A DNA stretch of 38,448 nucleotides, taken from assembly GCA_937952245.1 (NCBI GenBank), contig CALFYS010000148.1:1-38448 (forward strand), read 5' to 3'. The notes below the pieces were generated by a model, which saw nothing but the letters and a program-made list of their open reading frames with translations, was not told where the DNA came from and ran no database searches. The position numbers and the translations under genes were made by a program. Source of the DNA: an uncultured Alphaproteobacteria bacterium (GTDB taxonomy: Bacteria > Pseudomonadota > Alphaproteobacteria > Puniceispirillales > UBA1172). Positions 17,402 through 23,784 of the stretch are shown in pieces (positions within the stretch are counted from its first letter, which is position 1; every line of letters begins with the position of its first letter).

Positions 17402-18313
17402 TTAATGCGAACGCCCAATACTAAAACTGGATATTTTTGTCATATAGTCAAGCCAAACCGTTGAATTTTCAACAGCTTCAGCCAAAATCGTATTGGCATT
17501 TTCCACCAATTTTTGGGCTTCTTTGCTGGCGGCTTCCATGCCCATGGCTTCAACAAAACTCGCTTTGCCCGCGGTTTCATCACGTCCTGTTGGCTTGCCC
17601 ATGGCGGCGGCATCGCTTTGGCGATCCAACAGATCATCGGCGATTTGAAAGGCAAGGCCAAGATGGTCAGCATAAGCGGCAAGTGCGGTCAGCAGGTGTT
17701 CATCCGCCCCACCAATACGCCCGCCAGCGACCGCAGAGGCTTTGATCAACGCCCCTGTTTTCATCGCCTGCATGATGCGGGTTTCATCAAGGTCAAAGCG
17801 GCGGGTTTCGGCTTCTAAATCCAGCATCTGCCCCCCAGCCATGCCGGTGATGCCGGAAGCTGTCGCCAGATCATGCACAAGACCTGCCCGAACACCGCCA
17901 TCAGGGTGGAGATCAGGATCAGCCAACAGTTCAAAAGCAAGGGTTTGCAACGCGTCCCCCGCAAGGATCGCGGTCGCTTCATCAAAAGCGATATGACAAG
18001 ACGGCTTGCCACGGCGGGTTTCCGCATCATCCATAGCGGGCAAATCATCATGGATCAGGGAATAGGCATGAAGACATTCAAAACTTGCCGCCACTTGGGT
18101 TGCGCCTGATGGATTGCTTTCACCGGATGCGAGCCGCGCCGCGCCCAAGACCAGCCCTGCCCGCATTCGTTTGCCGCCAGCCATGGCGGCATATCGCATG
18201 GCATCCACCAGCTTTGGCGCGGCTGTTTTGGCGAGACCGTCAAAAATTTCGGTCAAGGCTGTTTCCGTCAAAGCAGCGTCATCAAGCAATTGTTGGGGGG
18301 CGGCGGTTGTCAT
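17402..18313 (-). CDS. ispA: Short-chain polyprenyl diphosphate synthase (farnesyl/geranylgeranyl), IspA
   Basis: Trans-prenyltransferase of 303 residues that extends isoprenoid diphosphates from IPP and DMAPP. The first aspartate-rich motif is DDLPAMDD at residues 89-96 with RRGKPSCH just after it, and the second is ADDLLDRQSD near residue 235. The conserved GGKRMRAGL (about 47-55) is also present. The two extra residues inside the first motif (DDx4D) are typical of bacterial type II farnesyl diphosphate synthases. It starts 5 bp after the stop codon of xseB and is followed by dxs, so this is an isoprenoid operon. Product chain length cannot be fixed by sequence alone. Confidence 0.93.
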   Translation of the reverse strand: MTTAAPQQLLDDAALTETALTEIFDGLAKTAAPKLVDAMRYAAMAGGKRMRAGLVLGAARLASGESNPSGATQVAASFECLHAYSLIHDDLPAMDDAETRRGKPSCHIAFDEATAILAGDALQTLAFELLADPDLHPDGGVRAGLVHDLATASGITGMAGGQMLDLEAETRRFDLDETRIMQAMKTGALIKASAVAGGRIGGADEHLLTALAAYADHLGLAFQIADDLLDRQSDAAAMGKPTGRDETAGKASFVEAMGMEAASKEAQKLVENANTILAEAVENSTVWLDYMTKISSFSIGRSH

Positions 18314-18318
18314 TAAAC

Positions 18319-18573
18319 TTATTCCGCGTCAAAAGATGTTGTGCCGGCGATGTCTGAACTGCCTTTTTGGGCGCGGATTTTATCAACTTTCAAGCGGGCT
18401 TCATCCAAACGGTCTTGGCATAGTTTTTTCAACATGGCCCCACGTTCATAGGCGGCGACAGCATCATCCAGCGACACTTCACCTCGCTCCAGTTTTTCAA
18501 CAATGGATTCCAATTCTTTCAGCGCGTCTTCAAAACTCAGGTTTTCTGGCGCGGTATTGTCTGAAGGTGTCAT
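18319..18573 (-). CDS. xseB: Exodeoxyribonuclease VII small subunit XseB
   Basis: An 84-residue protein with the XseB core LSFEDALKELESIVEKLERG followed by EVSLDDAVAAYERGAMLKKLC, a helical hairpin that binds the large subunit XseA. The complex degrades single-stranded DNA. An AAAAGGAG ribosome site precedes the ATG. It is the first gene of the xseB-ispA-dxs run. The XRE regulator gene ends 33 bp upstream on the same strand. Confidence 0.94.
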   Translation of the reverse strand: MTPSDNTAPENLSFEDALKELESIVEKLERGEVSLDDAVAAYERGAMLKKLCQDRLDEARLKVDKIRAQKGSSDIAGTTSFDAE

Positions 18574-18591
18574 GGCTTGATCTCCTTTTAT

Positions 18592-18610
18592 TTAAGGTAT
18601 CTCACCTTAA
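18592..18610. other. 7-bp inverted repeat over the stop codon of the XRE gene
   Basis: TTAAGGT (18592-18598) and ACCTTAA (18604-18610) with a 5-base spacer form a hairpin that includes the stop codon of the XRE regulator and lies just before the xseB ribosome site. There is no T-run, so a terminator role is doubtful. It might be a protein-binding site or limit read-through. Confidence 0.4.
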
Positions 18611-19077
18611 GCGTTTTCTTCCGATAATTCATCATTATCTTGACTGGCTGATTTGATGAAACGTGACATTTTTTTACGAACTGCGGGGGATTTGATCAAG
18701 TAATAATGCCTTAGCAATTCAAGGCTTTCACGGCGTTCAATCGGGTCTTTTGATAAAAATGACAAATCTTCAGGCAATTCCTTGGCATTTTCCTGATGCA
18801 GACGTGGCGAAAGCTTTTTGGTTTCGTCATTCATATCTTGAAAAAAGAAGCCGATTTCAACCTGAAGAATCTGGCTTAAATCCCAAAGCCGTGAAGCGCT
18901 GACGCGATTGGCGCCGCGTTCATATTTTTGCACTTGCTGAAAGGTGACTTTCAACGCATCCGCCAGATCAGTCTGGGTCATGCCCTTTAGGATGCGGGCT
19001 TGTTTGATCTGTTTGCCGACATGGCGATCAACGGGATTATGATTGGTGATACCGAAATTTTTGGATTTCTCTGACAT
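18607..19077 (-). CDS. XRE-family helix-turn-helix transcriptional regulator
   Basis: A 156-residue Cro/CI-type DNA-binding protein. The helix-turn-helix lies at about residues 22-75: RHVGKQIKQARILKGMTQTD, then LADALKVTFQQVQKYERGAN, then RVSASRLWDLSQILQVEIGF, the classical pattern seen in a widespread alphaproteobacterial family. The C-terminal half (about 80-156) is charged and helical, with RRESLELLRHYYLIKS and RKKMSRFIKSA. No ligand domain or protease motif is evident. There is no clear ribosome site; a direct repeat CTATTCAAC sits immediately upstream of the ATG (19080-19088 and 19091-19099), a possible autoregulatory site. Regulon unknown. Confidence 0.85.
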   Translation of the reverse strand: MSEKSKNFGITNHNPVDRHVGKQIKQARILKGMTQTDLADALKVTFQQVQKYERGANRVSASRLWDLSQILQVEIGFFFQDMNDETKKLSPRLHQENAKELPEDLSFLSKDPIERRESLELLRHYYLIKSPAVRKKMSRFIKSASQDNDELSEENA

Positions 19078-19184
19078 AACTATTCAACTTCTATTCAACC
19101 CCATGGGGGCAAGGCTTACCCCACAACTCATGGTAGTATTAGAAATTGATCATATAGCATAAAGGTCAAGCCCTTAAGCATGAA

Positions 19185-20141
19185 TTATCTGCTGATTAAT
19201 TGCGGCATCCGCCGTAATGCTGAGAGCAATTCTTTCAAAATCCCTGGCTCAAGGGCGGAATGGCCAGCATCATCCACCATTTTCAATTCTGCCGAAGGCC
19301 AGCGTTTCGCCAAATCAGAGGCGGAATGCGGCGGGCAAATCACATCATGACGGCCTTGGACAATGACCCCGGGAATATCTTGGATTTGGTGAATGTTATT
19401 CAGAATATAGCCATCATCCATGAAACAGTGATGGGTGAAATAATGGGCTTCTAGGCGAGCAAGGCTCAAGGCCATGCGGCCGCCACCGCCTCTGATTTCC
19501 GCCGCAAGCGTTGCGCAGGAATTTTCATAAGAAGACCATTGTTCCGCGGCAGGGATATAAATCGAAGGGCTGCTATCCATCAGGCGGCGATAATAGGCAT
19601 CCAATGGGTCATGCTGTTCTGATGGCGGCAGGCCATTGATGAACCGATCCCATGCCTCGGGGTAAAACCGCCCCATATCCTTCATGAACCAATCAATTTC
19701 TGGCTTTGTGCCTAAGAAAATGCCCCGCAAAACGAAACCAAGACAGCGGTGCGGGTGATTGATCCCATAGGCCAGCCCCAAGGTTGACCCCCAAGATCCG
19801 CCAAAAACTAACCATTGCTCAATACCAAAATGCTGGCGGATGGCCTCCATATCATCAATCAAATGCCAAATGCTATTGGCTTTTGTTTCAGCAAAGGGGC
19901 GCGATTGGCCAGAGCCACGTTGATCAAAAAGAATGACACGAAACAATTCAGGGTCAAAAAACCGGCGATGCAATGGGCTGATGCCTGCCCCCGGCCCGCC
20001 ATGAAGATAAATCACCGGAATGCCATCAGCCGCGCCGCAATCTTCAACATAAAGATTATGGCCGTCACCCACTTCTATTCGGGTGGTTTTATTGGGGGCT
20101 ATAGGCGGAAAAAGAGCATCATTTTCAGAAAAGGATCGCAT
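19185..20141 (-). CDS. pip: Proline iminopeptidase (alpha/beta hydrolase, S33)
   Basis: A 318-residue alpha/beta-hydrolase that removes N-terminal proline from peptides. Family signatures are YLHGGPGAG (oxyanion region), LFDQRGSGQSRP, and the nucleophile elbow GGSWGST with Ser116. Toward the C-terminus GRHDVICPP supplies the acid and DDAGHSALEP the histidine. The WGSTLGLAYGINHPHR segment is typical of bacterial monomeric prolyl aminopeptidases. CAGGAT precedes the ATG. It follows rpoH by about 50 bp on the same strand. Confidence 0.93.
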   Translation of the reverse strand: MRSFSENDALFPPIAPNKTTRIEVGDGHNLYVEDCGAADGIPVIYLHGGPGAGISPLHRRFFDPELFRVILFDQRGSGQSRPFAETKANSIWHLIDDMEAIRQHFGIEQWLVFGGSWGSTLGLAYGINHPHRCLGFVLRGIFLGTKPEIDWFMKDMGRFYPEAWDRFINGLPPSEQHDPLDAYYRRLMDSSPSIYIPAAEQWSSYENSCATLAAEIRGGGGRMALSLARLEAHYFTHHCFMDDGYILNNIHQIQDIPGVIVQGRHDVICPPHSASDLAKRWPSAELKMVDDAGHSALEPGILKELLSALRRMPQLISR

Positions 20142-20190
20142 ATCCTGATCCGCTTACAGCAAAGGGTGAATGAGGCATGACCAATTCATG

Positions 20191-21069
20191 TCATGATAAA
20201 TAGGGCAATTCGTCTATATCTTCCACACGGGCTTCAAGATTGACACGAATTTTATTCATGGCGCGGGATTCAAGCTGACGCACGCGTTCTTTGCTGACCC
20301 CAAAGTCACGACCCAATTCATCCAACGTGGCGCCATCTTCATCAAGACGGCGGCGCATGATGATCATTTTCTCACGCGGGCTTAATTCTTCAATCGCTTC
20401 AGCCAGCCATTTGGACAATGTCGCCGCGTCTTTAGCCGTGGCCACTGATTGTTCAGGATTCGGGCGGTCATCCATCAAGAAATCCTGTGCCATATTCTCA
20501 TTGGTCTCACCAACAGGGGCATTGAGCGATGAATCCGCCCCTGAAAGACGCTGTTCCATATGAGTCACGTCATTGAGGTTAACGCCAATAGTATCCGCGA
20601 TTTGCTGGCGACCTTCATCGGTCAGCATTCCGCCATCAGCCTCACCAATACGGGCGCGCAAGCGGCGGAGTTTAAAGAAAAGCGATTTATGGGCGGATGT
20701 TGTGCCGGTGCGGACAATTGACCAGTTCCGCAAAACATAATCTTGAATAGATGCTCTGATCCACCAGACGGAATAGGTGGAAAAACGAACTTCGCGATCA
20801 GGGTCAAAACGGCTGGCGGCCTGCATGATGCCGATATTGCCTTCTTGGATCAAATCCCCAAGCGGCAAGCCATAATGACGGAATTTAGAAGCGATGCTCA
20901 CCACAAGGCGTGAATAGGCCAGCACCAATTGATGCAAGGCACGTTCATCCTGTTGGTCTCGCCAAGCGATCGCCAGTTTATGTTCATCGTCTCTTTCTAA
21001 CAGAGACTGCTTCATAATCTGGCGAATATACCGATTATCAGATTTTAAAGTTTCGTTACGTTCATCCAT
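20191..21069 (-). CDS. rpoH: RNA polymerase heat-shock sigma factor RpoH (sigma-32)
   Basis: Sigma-32 family factor of 292 residues from ATG 21069, preferred over 21090 because GGGGAG lies at good distance. Region 2 is clear (GDLIQEGNIGIMQAASRFDP then RFSTYSVWWIRASIQDYVLR), followed by the RpoH-box-like KSLFFKLRRLRA that distinguishes RpoH from other sigma factors. Region 4.2 is DELGRDFGVSKERVRQLESR. It directs transcription of chaperone and protease genes. Alphaproteobacteria often have two RpoH paralogues; this window shows one and cannot say whether it is the main heat-shock copy. Confidence 0.93.
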   Translation of the reverse strand: MDERNETLKSDNRYIRQIMKQSLLERDDEHKLAIAWRDQQDERALHQLVLAYSRLVVSIASKFRHYGLPLGDLIQEGNIGIMQAASRFDPDREVRFSTYSVWWIRASIQDYVLRNWSIVRTGTTSAHKSLFFKLRRLRARIGEADGGMLTDEGRQQIADTIGVNLNDVTHMEQRLSGADSSLNAPVGETNENMAQDFLMDDRPNPEQSVATAKDAATLSKWLAEAIEELSPREKMIIMRRRLDEDGATLDELGRDFGVSKERVRQLESRAMNKIRVNLEARVEDIDELPYLS

Positions 21070-21205
21070 GGCGCAAACTCCCCAGTACACACCATCATTA
21101 TTATTGGTCTTTTAGTGCTATATTTATTCAAATGGGGCAAATAACAAGAGGGTCAACCCTCAAACCAAAAATAATTTTACCCTAAAGAAAATCGTAACGT
21201 AAAAA

Positions 21206-21718
21206 TCAGGCCGCGTCCATCAAGTTTTCAAGTTTCACCGCGGCGGCTTCTTGATCAATCTTTTCGATAGCGGCAAATTCACGGGCCAAGCGTTGCAAAG
21301 CGGCCTGATACATTTGGCGTTCAGAATAAGATTGTTCGGTCTGTGTATTGCGGCGGCGCAAATCGCGAACAACTTCAGCAATGGATACAGGATCACCAGA
21401 ACGGATCTTATCTTCGTATTGCTTGGCGCGCTTTGACCACATATCACGGCGGACACGGGCTTTGGCTTTCAGGGTGGTGATGGCTTCTTCCATTTGCTTT
21501 TTGGATGAAAGCGTTCTTAGCCCTAGGCTGCGTGCTTTTTCCAGCGGCACCCTTAATGTCATGCGATCTTGTTCAAAACGAACGATCAGCATATCGATAT
21601 TCATGCCAGCAACGGTGTTTTGTTCTGTTCCCAAAATACGACCCACGCCATGTGTTGGGTAAACAACAAAATCATCCGCGTTGAAATCATCAACGTTTTC
21701 GTTGGTATTTTTAGCCAT
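21206..21718 (-). CDS. carD: CarD/CdnL family RNA polymerase-binding regulator
   Basis: A 170-residue CarD/CdnL-like protein. The N-terminal Tudor-like RNA-polymerase-interaction domain starts at about residue 12 (DDFVVYPTHGVGRILGTEQN), and the helical C-terminal domain follows with RVPLEKARSLGLRTLSSKKQ, WSKRAKQYEDKIRSG and AEVVRDLRRRN. These proteins bind the RNA polymerase beta subunit and stabilise open complexes at rRNA and other promoters. It is monocistronic in appearance, with about 140 bp to rpoH downstream. Confidence 0.93.
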   Translation of the reverse strand: MAKNTNENVDDFNADDFVVYPTHGVGRILGTEQNTVAGMNIDMLIVRFEQDRMTLRVPLEKARSLGLRTLSSKKQMEEAITTLKAKARVRRDMWSKRAKQYEDKIRSGDPVSIAEVVRDLRRRNTQTEQSYSERQMYQAALQRLAREFAAIEKIDQEAAAVKLENLMDAA

Positions 21719-22068
21719 TGATCTATCCCAATCATAAAAAATCGGTCAAAGCCGATAAGCCCGAATGTAAACACCCGAACGATTTATTTTCATAAAGATA
21801 ACCCCTAGCGCCACGTGACGCTGATCATCTTTAAATGTGCCTGAATTAACTGTTGAATGTATCGCCGCTAGACAAAAGCAGGATCATTAAACTGGCATTT
21901 GCATGAGAATATATACGAAAATTGACAAAAAGGCTACCCCCCTGAATTTTCCTCCGAATCTTCATAAGGGGTGAAGGGCTGCGATGAGGTGAATTTCCCC
22001 TGATATATCGCGCCTAATTGCCTTCGCCTCGTTTCAGCGCCTAATTGCCTTGGCCTAATTGCGTTCGC
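21719..22068. other. Intergenic region between fdxA and carD
   Basis: About 350 bp without a recognisable gene. It should hold the carD promoter. The part nearest carD contains ATCGG/CCGAT arms (about 21743-21758), and the part nearest fdxA contains the 14-bp tandem repeat described separately. I see no RNA gene or clear terminator. Confidence 0.5.
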
Positions 22069-22080
22069 CTAATTGCCTTC
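22012..22080. repeat. 14-bp tandem repeat overlapping the 3' end of fdxA
   Basis: The unit GCCTAATTGCCTTC occurs at 22012-22025, 22039-22052, 22053-22066 and 22067-22080, each differing by at most two bases. A 13-base degenerate unit lies between the first and second copies. On the fdxA strand the unit reads GAAGGCAATTAGGC, and the copy at 22067-22080 contains the last codons and the TAG stop of fdxA. The others appear to be duplications of the gene end. The sequence is directly visible; an origin by replication slippage is inferred. Confidence 0.9.
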
Positions 22081-22407
22081 TCCGGGCTTATCGGAGAAAT
22101 ACTTCTCAAACTTGCCGCTAACGCCTTTGAATTCATCAGCATCAGCAGGGGCATCGATCATGCGGGTGATATTCGGCCATTTTTGCGCCATATCAGCGTT
22201 GAGCTTAAGCCAAGCTTCCGCGCCAGGGTCTGTATCCGGCAAAATCGCTTCCGCGGGGCATTCCGGTTCACAAACACCGCAATCAATACATTCATCGGGA
22301 TCAATCACCAGCATATTTTCACCCTCGTAGAAACAATCCACAGGGCAAACTTCGACACAATCGGTGTATTTGCAGCGAATACAATTATCATTAACGATAT
22401 AAGTCAT
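22069..22407 (-). CDS. fdxA: Seven-iron ferredoxin FdxA ([3Fe-4S][4Fe-4S])
   Basis: A 112-residue ferredoxin of the Azotobacter FdI type. Cysteines at 9, 17 and 50 match the [3Fe-4S] ligands and 21, 40, 43 and 46 match the [4Fe-4S] ligands, each one position later than in the Azotobacter protein. The additional Cys12 and Cys25 also match family positions. The C-terminal extension (WPNITRMIDAPADADEFKG) is typical of FdxA. It transfers low-potential electrons in the cytoplasm; partner unknown. Its stop codon lies inside a 14-bp tandem repeat. Confidence 0.95.
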   Translation of the reverse strand: MTYIVNDNCIRCKYTDCVEVCPVDCFYEGENMLVIDPDECIDCGVCEPECPAEAILPDTDPGAEAWLKLNADMAQKWPNITRMIDAPADADEFKGVSGKFEKYFSDKPGEGN

Positions 22408-22627
22408 GGGTGGTCTCCGAATAAAAGAACGCTAATCATCTATCGCAAGGTTTGACGCGGCGCAACACATGATTGCCCTCGCGGCATATGATTTTTTTAT
22501 TTTAAGGGATAAAGGCGGAAAATTTTGTTCCTTAATGTTTATATTGATCGCGATTTGGCCTTCAGAAAAACTCAAACAAGATTAACACGAAGACCCTTAT
22601 AATTTATTTGCAACCGTGTTCATTTCA

Positions 22628-22645
22628 TATATATTATAATATATA
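22628..22645. promoter_or_regulatory. 18-bp perfect palindrome, probable VapBC operator
   Basis: TATATATTATAATATATA is a perfect 18-bp palindrome ending 7 bp before the GGAGG ribosome site of the antitoxin gene and containing a TATAAT-like -10. AbrB-type VapB antitoxins bind such inverted repeats with VapC to repress their own promoter, so this is the natural operator candidate. Confidence 0.65.
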
Positions 22646-22662
22646 CTTTTATGGAGGAATCC

Positions 22663-22920
22663 GTGCCAGCAACTGCAAAACTTTTCAAGAATGGGCAAAG
22701 CCAAGCGGTTCGTTTACCGAAAGAATATCGGTTTGATGGGGAAGCGGTCTTCATCAGAAGGGATAAAAAAACAGGCGATGTTATTTTATCCTCTCGACCC
22801 GAAAAATGGGATCAACTCTTTGCTTTGATAGAAAACCTTGATGTCCCGCAGGACTTTCTTAGTGACCGTGATCAACCCATGATTGATCGCGATCCACTTG
22901 ATGACACAAACACAAAATGA
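22663..22920 (+). CDS. vapB: VapB-type antitoxin (SpoVT/AbrB domain)
   Basis: An 85-residue antitoxin if translation starts at GTG 22663; ATG 22651 would add four residues. I prefer the GTG because GGAGG (22653-22657) overlaps the ATG but is correctly placed 5 bp before the GTG, and because homologues begin close to the TAKLFKNGQSQAVRLPKEYR motif. That motif is the swapped-hairpin AbrB DNA-binding domain. The acidic C-terminus (DRDQPMIDRDPLDD) would wrap around the toxin. Its stop codon overlaps the toxin start as ATGA, the usual coupling. The region is AT-rich compared with neighbouring genes, consistent with acquisition by transfer. Confidence 0.9.
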   Translation: MPATAKLFKNGQSQAVRLPKEYRFDGEAVFIRRDKKTGDVILSSRPEKWDQLFALIENLDVPQDFLSDRDQPMIDRDPLDDTNTK

Positions 22921-23324
22921 AATTTATGCTGGACACAAATACGGTGAGTTATCTCTTTCGAAATGAAGATAATGTCGTCAGCAATTTACAAAACCATTCA
23001 CCACATGACATTGTTATTTCCTCCATTACAGAAGCCGAATTGTTATATGGGATCGCAAAAAATCCCCAAGCTAAATTGGTTGAAGTTGTTGAGTATTTTC
23101 TCAAGACAACCCATGTTTTGCCTTGGGATCGTAATGCCGCGGAATGCTATGCCCATATGAAAGCCAGAATAATGAAACAAGGACGATCAATATCTGAGCT
23201 TGATCTGTTGATTGTTTCTCATGCTTTAGCGCTAGATTTGACGCTTGTAACGAGCGACAAAGGCCTTTTGCAATTGCGCGATCTGCCTGAATTTTCAATA
23301 AATTTGGTAAACTGGCGGGATTAA
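22917..23324 (+). CDS. vapC: VapC-type toxin (PIN-domain ribonuclease)
   Basis: A 135-residue PIN-domain protein coupled to vapB by a 4-bp overlap. The conserved acidic residues of the PIN active site are visible: Asp6 in MLDTNTVSYLF, Glu41 in TEAELLYGIAK, Asp96 in ELDLLIVSHAL and Asp114 in LVTSDKGL. Length is typical of VapC. Such toxins cleave initiator tRNA or other RNAs with Mg2+ when released from VapB. All key residues are present, so the module is probably functional. The specific RNA target is unknown. Confidence 0.92.
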   Translation: MKFMLDTNTVSYLFRNEDNVVSNLQNHSPHDIVISSITEAELLYGIAKNPQAKLVEVVEYFLKTTHVLPWDRNAAECYAHMKARIMKQGRSISELDLLIVSHALALDLTLVTSDKGLLQLRDLPEFSINLVNWRD

Positions 23325-23346
23325 CGTTGCGAAAACCCATCCCCCA

Positions 23347-23763
23347 TCAAGATTTCAAGCCATCGATCAAGCGGCGGTCACGTTTGGTGGGGCGGCCGGA
23401 GCCGCGGTCGCGTTGTTCAAACGGCAAGGGTTGATCCGATGCCATCTTCACTTTGGGTTGCGGCGGGTCTAAATCTTCATAAAGCATCACCGCCTCTGAT
23501 GCGGGGCCTCTTCTTTTGGCCATGGCCAGAATTTTGATCACCCTGATGTCTTCTGCTTTCGGGAAGGTGAGCACATTCCCTGCCCTGATTTGGCGATGCG
23601 GTTTGGCCATGGTATCACCATCAAGCCGCAACCGACCGCTGGTGATCAGGCGTTGCGCATCGGCTCTTGTTTTGAAAAACCGCGCCGCCCAAAGCCATTT
23701 ATCAATCCGCATTTCGGTCGCGTCTGATATTGAAGCATTAGGTTGGTCGGTCATTGTTTTCAT
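23347..23763 (-). CDS. S4-domain RNA-binding protein (Hsp15/HslR-like)
   Basis: A 138-residue protein with an N-terminal S4 domain (about residues 18-80: RIDKWLWAARFFKTRADAQR, LITSGRLRLDGD, RQIRAGNVLTF), as in Hsp15, which binds 50S subunits carrying stalled nascent chains. The C-terminal third is basic and low complexity (GSGRPTKRDRRLIDGLKS), with the GRPTKRDRR motif common in alphaproteobacterial versions. It lies 21 bp after the Suv3-like helicase on the same strand, a pairing that suggests a shared role in RNA or ribosome handling. ATG 23754 is an alternative start. Confidence 0.9.
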   Translation of the reverse strand: MKTMTDQPNASISDATEMRIDKWLWAARFFKTRADAQRLITSGRLRLDGDTMAKPHRQIRAGNVLTFPKAEDIRVIKILAMAKRRGPASEAVMLYEDLDPPQPKVKMASDQPLPFEQRDRGSGRPTKRDRRLIDGLKS

Positions 23764-23784
23764 CTGGCCTTGATCGGGGCGATG

